This document shows, piece after piece, positions 11,068 to 21,139 of a DNA stretch of 64,000 nt. This DNA comes from Cladorrhinum sp. PSN259 (lineage: Eukaryota; Ascomycota; Sordariomycetes; Sordariales; Podosporaceae), in the NCBI GenBank assembly GCA_033725935.1, contig MU867070.1, positions 434,001 to 498,000 on the forward strand. Reading direction: 5' to 3'. The position numbers and the translations under genes were made by a program. A model generated the notes under the pieces. The model worked only from the letters and a program-made list of their open reading frames with translations, ran no database searches and was not told the DNA's origin. Positions within the stretch are counted from its first letter, which is position 1, and every line of letters begins with the position of its first letter.

Positions 11068-12138
11068 TTAAGCCAACGTCTTCTCCGATCCTGCCCCAGG
11101 CCTGCTGGGTTTTTCCAGAACCGGAGGCGGCGTCGTCACCCGCATTTCCATGTCAGGGTTCTCTACTATCTCAACACCCAGATCCCCTCTCGCTATTACC
11201 ACGGGTGGTGATCTTGACGGCAAGTCATTACTTCTTCTTCTTCGTCCTTCATTCCCCAAATTCCGCGACGGTTGTTCATAAACCGGCAAGATGCCATTCT
11301 CCTGCACTCTCCATCCTCTCGGTCGATCAGTTCCCACCGGTCCAACGCCATCATACCGGACTGTCACGACGGGTATCCTCTCTACCTCATTGACATCTTC
11401 CTTACTCCTAATCTCCTGACAGGCAAGCATGGCCTGAATGAAGTGTGTTAAGCTGTTTCATCTCGTTAGCACTTCCCCCGTTTCTTATATCTCTGACAGG
11501 AAAAGAGAGGGGGAAAAAACTCACAACAACATCCCACTCAAAACAACCACCACGATGCCCATCCTGTACAACCCGTCAACCTCCACCTGCCTCCTCCCTT
11601 CTTCACCCTCTAGCTCATCCTCCACATACCGCCACTGATAGCCCGAAACCCAAATACACACATACCCCACCGCAGCAACGCAAGCAAGACATAAACACAT
11701 GTGCACACCCACGTGTGCCCCGGGATAAAGTCCTCTCCTCCTCCTCCCAGTACGAGATGATGGAGGAAGACATGCACCCGCGCAAGTAGCTGCCAAACAC
11801 TCAAATAACGACCAAACAATCGACGCAACGGCTGTGAAGACCACCACTGCGACTGAGACGTGGACCAAAGGCGTGTGGGCGTACTTGACCGAGAGCTTGA
11901 TGCCCATTCCGAGCAGGGCGAGGGCTATGGTTGTCGAAAAGACTGTGAGGAGGGTTCGGGAGCGGTGCCATGGTTTTGGTTCCGCGGAGGAGGACGACGG
12001 CGAGGAGGAGGGTGAAATATGTTCTTCTGCGGGGAAGGATGATTCATGGGTGCAGCTTGATCTTTCGGTTCTCCCGGCCGGCGAAGGGGAGGAAGTTTCA
12101 GATGATGATGATGGTGATGGTGGGTGTCGGGTTTTCAT
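11068..12138 (-). CDS. Hypothetical multi-pass membrane protein, two exons
   Basis: Function not recognised. Exon 1 (12138-11525) encodes a serine/proline-rich N-terminus and about four hydrophobic helices (TLLTVFSTTIALALLGMGI; VHVSVAVVVFTAVASIVW; a helix near CLCLACVAAVGYVCIWV; MGIVVVVLSGMLL). This layout recalls MARVEL-type four-helix proteins. The donor GTGAGT at 11524 is strong. The best-looking acceptor, TTCAG at 11434, puts exon 2 out of frame. ATTAG ending at 11408 keeps frame and gives exon 2 as 11407-11068, for 317 residues. The sequence just upstream of that point, AMLACQEIRS, would extend the fourth helix nicely, so either the acceptor choice or a one-base sequence error is in question. 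The C-terminal tail is polar and proline-rich. Confidence 0.6.
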
Positions 12139-13270
12139 ATTTGATGAGATAAATTAGCGGTTTTGTTGGTGTGGATTTGATTGGTAGAGGTCGTTGGTTG
12201 GTAGTTTGGTTGGTGATGTGGATGAGATGAGGCGATGGATCATTCGGGCCGCGCTGACATGATGGTTGAATTAAGTTGCAAAATGAAGCATCACCACATT
12301 TTCGCGAACGGAAATATTAATACTAGAAATCAATGCGTGACTTTTTCTTCTGTCGTCCAAGGGAGGCCGTTGTCTGAAAAGTTGATCTGCGGAAAATGAG
12401 GATTTCAAATGGGAAAGAGCACCCACCCCCCTCTCTCGTCCGCGTGGCCATCTGCTGTTTTGTGTTCATCCCGCCCAGACTCTTGGAAGTCTGCTTGGCC
12501 CTTGCGTTGGTAATCATGAGCCATCCCCAAGACTCTTGGCGGCGGGCTTGGCCCTTGGAGCAAAAACCACGGCGAAACTGTGTTCAACACAGACATTTCG
12601 TTCAAACAGAAAGCCAAGCCGGTGTTTGTAAGCCCAAGCTTCTTGGCCCTACATTTCCAAGGCCGTGTAACCCGTTTCTCGCCCATCAAAGGTTTGCATC
12701 GTTTGATTCTGTTCAATGTTGCTCTGGGCAGTGACTGGGCATTATCATCACAAAATCAAGAACATCAAGATCGTCTGAATTTTTTGAGGGGGAGAGGGAG
12801 GGGTTTTTTTGTGCATCCGCATGTTTCATCACCACAACGGAGATCATTGAATCATTGATTTAGCTTTGACGTTTTGATACTACCATTCCCTGTGATACTT
12901 TGATATTAGATATGAAGGACAAAAGGCAAGGGATCAATTGGCTCGCACACAACGGATACTTGGGATAAATAGAAAGGAACCACGTACATCATGTAGCCCT
13001 TCTATCGGGCAACGGTTGCCGCTTAGTCAATTTGCCAATGTTCTCGACCCCGAGGACCACCTGCGACCAAGTCCGGGAATATCTGGTTATATAGAGTTGT
13101 CAATCCAAGATGACCTATTCGATGATATCAGTCTTCAGAGTTTTCCCTGAAACTGAAGTTGGACTGAATTCAACGTGTCATATCAAACCTGAACTCAGCA
13201 ATTCTACAGTACAAACTAAACTTCATCATAGTGGGTATTATGCGCGCCCCAACCAATAACTACTATGATC
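12139..13270. other. Intergenic region before tRNA-Val
   Basis: No gene could be supported. Overlapping short frames occur around 12,320-12,860 on both strands without any domain. No repeats were noted. Confidence 0.5.
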
Positions 13271-13362
13271 GGTTGCGTGGCCCAGTGGTTAAGGCATCTG
13301 CTTTACAGAACCTCAAAGTTCAGAATCGCAGAGGATCGCAGGTTCGATCCCTGCCGCGATCA
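13271..13362 (+). tRNA. tRNA-Val(TAC) with 19-nt intron
   Basis: The cloverleaf folds by eye. The acceptor strand 13271-13277 pairs with 13355-13361 (two G-T pairs), with discriminator A at 13362. The D stem is GCC/GGC. The anticodon stem TCTGC (13297-13301) pairs with GCAGA (13328-13332). The T stem is GCAGG/CCTGC around TTCGATC. The anticodon TAC is at 13304-13306, and an intron at 13308-13326 interrupts after position 37, the canonical eukaryotic site. The sequence around the anticodon (CATCTGCTTTACA) matches known valine tRNAs. A T5 run at 13365-13369 is the Pol III terminator. Confidence 0.93.
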
Positions 13363-14120
13363 TCTTTTTGCCATTGCGCACATCCACACTTTCGTCCACA
13401 TAAAGGGTTATCTGACTTATTTTATCTCCCGACAATCGGTGAGGTTTGGTTCATTGGTATCCAACGCTCGTTTCGCAGTGTGCAGCATATCCACCGTGGG
13501 TCACAGTGTATTTGGTGGCTTGCGGCGCAAAGCCACTGAGTTGTGGAATCACATGCGAGATGCCCGCAGGTTTGCGGCCAGGCAGCAAGTCCTGATAGAA
13601 AATCGATACGGTTTCAACGCGTGAAAGATTGATGAACGTCGTGCATGATTATTGGTGCATTGCAGGATTCACGTCCCGAGAGCCTGGTAGAAGCGCCGGC
13701 ACGGCTAACTCGCCAATGGGATGAACGGCCCCAATACGCCAAGAGACGACAGAAGACTGTCAGAAATACTGTTGGAACTTGGAAGGCCGAGAAAAAGGTT
13801 CTGCGCTTCGAGCAGTATCCTCATTCGCTTTCGACGTGCCCGTCACGCTGGCTATGCAAGACCGACCAACACATGAACCCTGGACAGTTGTTCACACGAT
13901 GCTTCTTCTGGTCACAATCGACAACACGACTACCACCCGGAGAGGTTGGCAAGACACCCACATACTGCGTCTGATATCGTGAAGATGGGCGACATAAAGA
14001 TACACCTCGCCGTTCCCGCCGGTCTTTTTGTAGATTGTGACTCGGTTCTGCATCCTATTCTGATAACCGCCGGACCATCGTGCCTCTGACAGGGCGCTTA
14101 TTTTCGATTCCAATTTCAAC
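13363..14120. other. Between tRNA-Val and the membrane protein gene
   Basis: Several short plus-strand frames occur (for example 13645-13974) without domains. The region should hold the promoter, and possibly a missing first exon, of the gene starting at 14121. Confidence 0.45.
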
Positions 14121-15199
14121 ATGCCGCCGAACCTCGGACGCTTTAGCAAATCCAAGCGGCAAAACAAGGACAGCTTCTTCCAGAGGCAGTATCTTTGGAA
14201 CGTCCCAGAAGGGAACCGGCCAGACTTCTCCGACATTTACTCGCACGGCGAAAACATACCAATATCGTGGAATGCCCTCAACAACAGCATTTATGATCTC
14301 TGGATCACCAGCTGGAACTGGGATGTTCATCCTGTGGCCTTGTGCTTGGCCAGTGAGTGTTGCTTCAGATAAACATGCAGATACCTACTCACACTGAACT
14401 CACAGGATCAGTAAACCTTGCCCACGATGGCGCCCTCAACCTCATAAATCCAAATCCACCATCGGAGTTCTTCGTCAACAAAACGCGCTATGTGTTGCGC
14501 TTCAAACCACCAACGCCAGAGGGGAAATATGTCCCGTTGGATCCTGAAATCGTCAGTCCGGGCTTCTTTATAGTTAGTCCCTCGGAGAAGAGCGGAAAAT
14601 CAGTGACAACAGGAATTTCCTCATCCTCATCATCGCCAACCCCGCCAATTCTCGCAACAATCCAAGAAATAGCCGCCACCGAAGCACCCTCATCTTCTCA
14701 GTCCACAAACGCACAGCATGGAATCATGTCAACCGGCGCAGCAGCAGGCCTCACGATCGGTCTGGTGTTATCCGTCTCATTGTTAGTATGCTTCATTGTT
14801 GGAGCACTGCACATGCGTCGACGCGGGCAGGCAAAACAACAATCTGAACCAGAAATAACAACGATAGCGCTACCAGAAAAGGTGTGTGCAATGAGTCGCT
14901 CAAAACGACGAAGAGATCGTCTAGCAAAATGGCCGAGGAGGATGCTGCCTTTGGACAGAATAAGACCAAAGAGGATAGTCAGCGGGAAAAGTTCTGATGG
15001 GAAAGAAAGAGGGCTGTTCGTTAGTGTCGAGAGCAAAAGTCCGGTTCTTGAGGTGGAATTCTCGACGCCTTGGAGGACTAGTCCGGAGTTGCCTAGAGAC
15101 GAGGGTTGGATTGTTTATGAGTTGTATGGTGGTGGGCGGGAGGACGACCCCGTGGAGTTGCCAGCCGAGAGTAGGCCGAGGTATCGGGAAAGCGAATAG
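14121..15199 (+). CDS. Single-pass membrane protein, 5' end uncertain
   Basis: Function not recognised. It matches a common fungal layout: a beta-rich extracellular part, one transmembrane helix and a basic cytosolic tail. Exons 14121-14352 and 14406-15199 (53-nt intron, donor GTGAGT, acceptor CACAG) give 341 residues. The joint reads ALCLA-R-SVNLAHDG in frame. The ectodomain has the pattern W-DLWITSW...NLINP...RYVLRFKPP...SPGFFIVSPS. A Ser/Thr/Pro stem follows, then the helix near residues 200-222 (GLTIGLVLSVSLLVCFIVGA), then MRRRGQ and an arginine-rich tail. No signal peptide follows ATG 14121, although the topology needs one. An upstream exon has probably been missed or the gene is truncated, so the start is a placeholder. 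Confidence 0.65.
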
Positions 15200-16278
15200 T
15201 CAACCCGGCATGCTTGCATTCTTGAATATGTAGGAATTCGTTGTTAATATTTTTGTGATAGTTGTGCATAGAATTATTTTAAATCACTCCAAGTTAAAAA
15301 CTGCAAGGCCAACCTCATGTGTGTTTTGGACGACTTTCCGGTGGCCTGAGCAGTGAAATGCCAAATGTGGGAAAGACGACGATTGTTTTGGAATGACTGT
15401 AGGGTGCCAAAGCTGTGCATGGTATGCTGATGCACTCGGCTCGTAAAAGAGAAATAAAGCTAGAAAGTACTCCGGCTTCTGGTTTCAAAGAATCAATGGT
15501 GCTGGGGTTTGTTTGGGAGGTTGTTGGGCTTGTGCAACAGGAGGCAGTATTGCCGAACCAGACTGGTGGTGGTTGTTGTTGCTCTAACGTGGAGGCTGGA
15601 ATTTAACATGGGAATCTGGTAATGATCCACCATCTAAAATGATGCACAGAAGCTTTTAATTCTTGGCAGGAGGATCTTTGGTGCAGTCCGTCGCTCGGAA
15701 TCCGAAAATCTTGAAGGCCCATGCTTATCGGTTCCGTCATCAAGGTTCCCCAGCCTTCCATCGTGCTCGCATCATCGCTCGTCTGTTTGTGTCAGCAGCA
15801 GTCCCTCCAATTCCAATTTCTGATTCATCGGGTTGGCTGGCAACTAGGCTTCTGTTGGCGTCAATTTTTCTTTATATGGCATCCCTTTGAAACTCGTCTT
15901 TATTGTCCCGTTCAGCCATTTCCGCATGCACTGCAGCAGTGCTGTTGACGTTCCCGAAGCCGCCCTGAGAAACCGCCTGCAAACCGCCTGAAAGATAGCC
16001 CGGATCCATCCACAAATCCAAGAGATCTAGGGTCGCATCCGCTCGAATTCCACCACCCGCTAGCTACTCCAGGTGCTGCTGTCCATGACATAGCGATTAT
16101 ATCCACTCCTCGTAGATTTGATATCCCCTTTTCGCAATTCCCAGCCTGCATATTCGGCGCCCTCGACTCGGCAGCGGCAGCAGCAGCAACGGCTTCTCTA
16201 ACAATCACCACGGAGCAAGCGCGACAAGGGACCTTTGAGAAAAACCCACAGACAAACACAACAAAGAATTCCAGCGCG
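15200..16278. other. Intergenic region upstream of the Sok1-like gene
   Basis: No gene could be supported. The part from roughly 15,900 to 16,278 is pyrimidine-rich and probably contains the promoter and 5' untranslated region of the downstream gene. Confidence 0.5.
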
Positions 16279-19200
16279 ATGCGGCGCCCGTCGCTCGACT
16301 TGTCCGAGCCTTCACGAAATTTAGAAGAATCCCTCGGATCTCCTTCCGCCAGCAGACCAGATCCCCACGTCGACCTCGCACTTCCAACTACCAGCGAGGA
16401 GGCTGATCTTGTTGATGACGACGACGGCGGTGCCAAGATTTACACCCCGCCTCCACACATCGCTGCTCGCCTCTTCTACCATCGTCCAACAAACCAAACG
16501 CGACGAAAAGACAGCGCTGCTTCCACACGACGCAACAGCATATCGTCGGCGCATTCTCTTTCCTCGCACGGCCACGGTCGCGATCTCGGCCCCCAAAGCA
16601 AACATGTGGCGCAACACCTACGCCGAGCGTCCATCATCGAAGACCGAAAGGCCCGGCTTGCCGATCGTGCCGCCCATGCCGAAAAAGTACGCCTGCGCGC
16701 AGCATTGGCCAAAGCCACTACCAGAGACACATCGTTGAGTGAAGAGAGAGCCCTGGCCGCCGCTCAAGCACGAGAACGCAACCTCGCCGAGATTGCCGCC
16801 TCGTGCGCCGAAGAGGTCAAAAGAGCCAAGGCGGTCGCCGAGAGCATGAAAGAGAAGCGCGAACAAGAGATGCGGAAAATGAAGATACAAATGGAAGAAC
16901 GTCTCGCTGAAGCTGAGCGAAGGAGGGAAGAACTACGCAACAAAAACGCCGCCAAGGTCAGAGGAAGAGAGCGTGGACACAGTCTTGGGCAACGAAAGTC
17001 GCCTCCCGCCGAGTCCATCTCTGAAGCCAAGGAATTGAAGGATCGGCCTCCAATGTCGGAGGACGTAGCCGTGTCCAAGATTCAGTGGTGGTGGCGGGCC
17101 CAGCAGAGGAGAGACGCGGTCGCCGAATTCTCTGGTCTTGGGTTGTCCATTGATGCGGTTAGGGAAACCAGTTTTGACACAGTTACAATGTTGCTCTCGC
17201 AGGAGAAAGTGTTGGTAATCACCGCCAGAATCCTCCGAATCTGTGGGCTGAATGAGGGTGCCCCGGGTTCTGTCGAGGACATGACTTCAGTGCGGACGTT
17301 TTTGAGTGCATATCTCATATTGGGACACCCATCTCAGGTGCTTAGCAATAAGGATGTAACAGGAGAACTAGATCCATCGTCCTCAGCGACACCGATACCT
17401 CGAGATGAACTACCGAACCCTCAATCACAAGAGCTTGTGGGCAAGGCTAGAGATCTACTAATCTCGTTCGAGACCATTCTGGGGCGCCTAACTTCCTCAA
17501 ACAACTATACCCCTCCGCCACCGCTCTATCGGAATTTCCCTGAAGCATACGCCACGTTTTACAATGCATTTATTTCATGGAAAGCTCGAGATTCGAGCTC
17601 TCTTGTTGAGCTAATGGTGATGCAGTTTGTGGAATTGGATGCCATTTGGGAGTCGGTCAAAGACAGCACGGATGGGTCGGTCGATCAAGTTTACAAGGAA
17701 AGTATCCGCGATAACCAACTTCTTCTTCTCGTCCGGATCAAGAAGCTGGCTGGACCAATAAAGGGGAAGCAGATGGTTACGGAAGCCGTAAAAGCAGCCC
17801 GCAGAGCAAAAGCCAAGAAACCGGTCGGCGACATTAAGCCTCGTCTTGCAGAACAGTCTGTTACCGAAACAGCAATGGGAGTTTTGGGTGTAGAAGAAGC
17901 CCACGATCAGGCAGACACGACCCAGACCCCCACCCCTCCATCAACCCCTGCCAAGCAGCGGGAGACTTTCCGGGTCAATGTCGTCCTTCCCAGCACTAAG
18001 AGCTTGCTTCCAGACAACAGAATTGTGGTCCATGAGCTGGCTATCAACAAAGAATTCCGCACCGAACCCCATGAGTACCACAAACAGCAGGAGCATTTAC
18101 TCAATCCCATTTTCGAACAGATGAGAGCTACAATGCAGCCGCATAACCAAGAGACACACTTCTTGCTTCTCCTTCAAGTTGCGGAATCAATTCGGGAGAA
18201 GCTTCAACGTCTTGTCAAGCCTGGAAACTCGATGCACTCCTTCATCGGGGAGCTCCTGGACACCGAGAACGCTAAGCGGCAATTCACGGTGGGCAATTTC
18301 TCCTACGAGAAGTTTTTCGAGTCGATGGGGTCGTTGCTCCCGAAGCTGTGCGCTCCGGTAAGAGATGACGAAGTCAAGGCACTAATCGAGGAAAAGTTGA
18401 GCCAAGGTAACTATGTTGATCGCCTCGAAGCACTCAATGGGTTCATTGACGTGATGCTCAGCGACTATGCCAATTATCTGTTGCAGTTGGCCGCACCTCG
18501 ACTTGTTGAGCAAGCACCATCGTACGAGGCCAGAGCTTTCGCCGCAGATATGGAAGCTGGGAAGTTCGACTTGTCGGCTGCGACGCAAGCATGGAAGACT
18601 GCGCGCCAAAAGCTTGTGACTGAGGCATCAAGGAGAGACCCCGAGAGTGTCAACCACCCCTCCAATCGGCCAACCGCGAACCGGGTTTACGCTCAACTTC
18701 TCGTTGACCTCTTTACTCAGCTTTCCCCAATCCCCATTTCGGACATGCCCGAAATGCTCCTTTTGGATTACAAGCGGGCCGTTGAAGCTGGCCGTCTGAC
18801 GAGACGAATCATCATAACGGGCGCAATCCTATTGCAATGCAAGAATCTCCTCAAGCGCGATGTTCGTGCGCCATGGCGTAACGAAGCCCAGCGTATCATG
18901 GCCGTGCTTGAACGCAGCGAACAGCAGACTGAGATTACTTTAGAGGTTGCTGCTGAGGGCATTATGGCTGCACTTGAGGCCGGCCGTTCCATGCCTGCGG
19001 CCACCAAGGTGCACCTACGGGCATTGGTGAACAAGTTCTTGTTTGCCGGTGCGGAGTCGGCGACAAAGACTGAGGCTGAGCTGCGGGAGCCAGTATTGAG
19101 GTTGTTGCTGGGAAGGCTGAGAGGCCATATTCTCGCGAGGTTGGCGGCTGCTAGCGCGAGTGAGAAGGTCAAGGTCACCAGCACGGCTGGTGAGAAGCTG

Positions 19201-19356
19201 GCTGGGCTTGGTCTTGCCGAGTTTGTGGATAAGGTCCGGGACATGGTCGAGATGATAGGAAAGGTATCGACCGTAGACAGGAATGCACATGGTCCGTGGT
19301 GGGACAAGGTTGCCGAGGTTGTTGAGCGGGAGACTTCTCCTTCGGCTTCGTCGTAA
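16279..19356 (+). CDS. SOK1: Sok1/TCP11-family protein with IQ motif and coiled coil
   Basis: An intronless 1025-residue protein of the T-complex protein 11 family, related to yeast Sok1, which was found as a suppressor of protein-kinase-A loss and so is tied to cAMP signalling. The N-terminus is disordered and Ser-rich. A strongly charged coiled coil follows (about residues 115-230, EKREQEMRKMKIQMEERLAE). Near 267-285 is an IQ calmodulin-binding-like motif, KIQWWWRAQQRRDAV. The TCP11 homology region runs from about 583 to 1010. It begins with HELAINKEFRTEP and includes LLDTENAKRQFTVGNFSYE and an alpha-helical C-terminal half. There is no signal peptide or membrane segment. ATG 16279 is the first in frame and is followed directly by a typical basic/acidic N-terminus. 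The role in this organism is inferred from the family. Confidence 0.9.
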   Translation: MRRPSLDLSEPSRNLEESLGSPSASRPDPHVDLALPTTSEEADLVDDDDGGAKIYTPPPHIAARLFYHRPTNQTRRKDSAASTRRNSISSAHSLSSHGHGRDLGPQSKHVAQHLRRASIIEDRKARLADRAAHAEKVRLRAALAKATTRDTSLSEERALAAAQARERNLAEIAASCAEEVKRAKAVAESMKEKREQEMRKMKIQMEERLAEAERRREELRNKNAAKVRGRERGHSLGQRKSPPAESISEAKELKDRPPMSEDVAVSKIQWWWRAQQRRDAVAEFSGLGLSIDAVRETSFDTVTMLLSQEKVLVITARILRICGLNEGAPGSVEDMTSVRTFLSAYLILGHPSQVLSNKDVTGELDPSSSATPIPRDELPNPQSQELVGKARDLLISFETILGRLTSSNNYTPPPPLYRNFPEAYATFYNAFISWKARDSSSLVELMVMQFVELDAIWESVKDSTDGSVDQVYKESIRDNQLLLLVRIKKLAGPIKGKQMVTEAVKAARRAKAKKPVGDIKPRLAEQSVTETAMGVLGVEEAHDQADTTQTPTPPSTPAKQRETFRVNVVLPSTKSLLPDNRIVVHELAINKEFRTEPHEYHKQQEHLLNPIFEQMRATMQPHNQETHFLLLLQVAESIREKLQRLVKPGNSMHSFIGELLDTENAKRQFTVGNFSYEKFFESMGSLLPKLCAPVRDDEVKALIEEKLSQGNYVDRLEALNGFIDVMLSDYANYLLQLAAPRLVEQAPSYEARAFAADMEAGKFDLSAATQAWKTARQKLVTEASRRDPESVNHPSNRPTANRVYAQLLVDLFTQLSPIPISDMPEMLLLDYKRAVEAGRLTRRIIITGAILLQCKNLLKRDVRAPWRNEAQRIMAVLERSEQQTEITLEVAAEGIMAALEAGRSMPAATKVHLRALVNKFLFAGAESATKTEAELREPVLRLLLGRLRGHILARLAAASASEKVKVTSTAGEKLAGLGLAEFVDKVRDMVEMIGKVSTVDRNAHGPWWDKVAEVVERETSPSASS

Positions 19357-21139
19357 ACGTCGTCATTCCCAGGTGCTTTTTTGGTGGTGCGTGCTTCTTG
19401 TTCAATCCCCTTACTGTTGTGCATTGGGCGAGCATACGGATATGGGTCTCCTTTTCATCTGTTCTCTATTATTCTTTTTCCTTTGCTTTGCATCAGCCAC
19501 CCGTCCTGAGCTGCATTTGGCACATTTTTGCTTGCCGAGTTGCATTGAGGGGATGAATGAGCGCGTTGGGGGTGGAGTGACCGTGTATGGATTGTGGTTC
19601 AAAACACAGGTTTTATGCATGCACGCATGGCATTCGTTTAGGCGTTTAGGGTGACATTTGGGTCGGGTCTTTGGCCAAGGAAATGGCATTTGAGAAGCAG
19701 ATGGGTCTTCATCGCCGAGTCATTGTCGGTTTCTTTGGAGATATCGACGCTCGGCAATCCTCTTGCTTGCTTTGCTTCGGTTTCTTCTTGGTAAACATGG
19801 GTATTCTTCGTCATTTTTTCTTCATCATCATGATGGTAGCGGCTATGGCAATAATAATAGCGGTGGACTGTTTGAGAGTTATTTGACTTTTTTTCCTTCA
19901 TCGTTCCCTTCTTGGCATCAGAGACAGGGAATTGAATCCGTTCAATGAAGGTCACATTTAGCTTGTCGTCTTAATAATGTGAACGTAATGGATAACGTAA
20001 ACGACGTCTCCTGAGCTCACCCTCCACCTCAGGGTTCCTATTGCCTCTGGTCAAAAACGCTCTAGTGAAGGCCTTCTTCAGGAGACTCGTTAGTTGGGCG
20101 TACGCTGAAATGCAACGCGAGGCGTCTTCGATATTATATTTCATTATTTAAAGGAGATAATTATCACGCGGTCGGGGGAAGAAATGCGTTCAAGCTATTG
20201 GGTTTGAGATAATTACTATACTTCAAAACTGATATTAAGGCTCTGCGGGCTTTAATATAGAAGCCGGGCAATAAAGGGTGGCGTCCTGACTGTCTTAAAA
20301 CTCAAGAGAAATAAACACTTATAAGTTGGGAGTATACTGGAGTATAAGGCGTCTCTAACATTGTGGTACACTTGATGGGCGTTAACTGACGGGATATATA
20401 CGGCGTCCTTGGCTTTTCGTGGGTGGCATCAAGACAGGAAGGTGTGTTTTATTTATCTAGGAGTGAAGCTTACGAGTTTACCTTAGCTGAGAGACCCTTG
20501 CTGAATCGCCTCGTCTGCCATTGCGCCCTGCATTGGTGTAAAGATCTGAATGAAGCTGTTGCGGGAGGACCGGCTGTCTCTAATGCATCTACGACCTGTT
20601 ATACGACTGTAGAGACCCCGCCATTGTTTCTGCAAATAAACACAGTTATATTACAGAACGAGTCTCGGGAGTCGGCATCCATGATCCAGTTGCCCTACTG
20701 GGATGGGTGACCCCTCACCTGAATGAACCCCACCATCCATCGCAATTGGTGCTTCGATCGAGCTTCCATCCCTGATCCGGAAGCTGATTTGTCGATCTTC
20801 CGTCGAGTCACCGGTTGCTTGTTTTGTCTTGCTCCTGCCTGTTTGTTAAACTTTATTTGCAATTGAGTGCGGTTAGACGCGGTGCTTCCCCTTATAAAGG
20901 CTGCAAGATAAGATCGCTTGACAGGGAATTGAGGCGGCATCAACCAACTGCCGCTGGCGAGCTTCCAGTTGCTGGCGTGCCCGCACCTTCCGTCATCAAC
21001 CCGTTTCAATTGAAGGAGGGGCACCAGGCAATCGGTGGGCTCGCAGCTGTTTGCCCAGGCCAGGTGGGGTTGCATCTTATCGGTCCCAAAAGACTTGAAG
21101 GAGAGGAACTTGGGGTCTTGTTTTCAGGTTTCTCTCTCA
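19357..21139. other. Intergenic region with a TA-rich block
   Basis: No gene could be supported. Positions about 20,100-20,420 are rich in TA dinucleotides and short stops, in contrast with GC-richer flanks, as expected of a RIP-mutated repeat relic. A TTGTTTTCAG-like acceptor ends near 21,127, just before the upstream aminopeptidase start, so an intron in the 5' untranslated region is possible. Confidence 0.45.

Noticed and set aside
20590..20712. Weak resemblance of CCCTACTGGGATGGGTGACC to the 3' part of fungal 5S rRNA
   Set aside because: The conserved 5' portion and internal control boxes are missing, so it could not be supported even as a 5S fragment.
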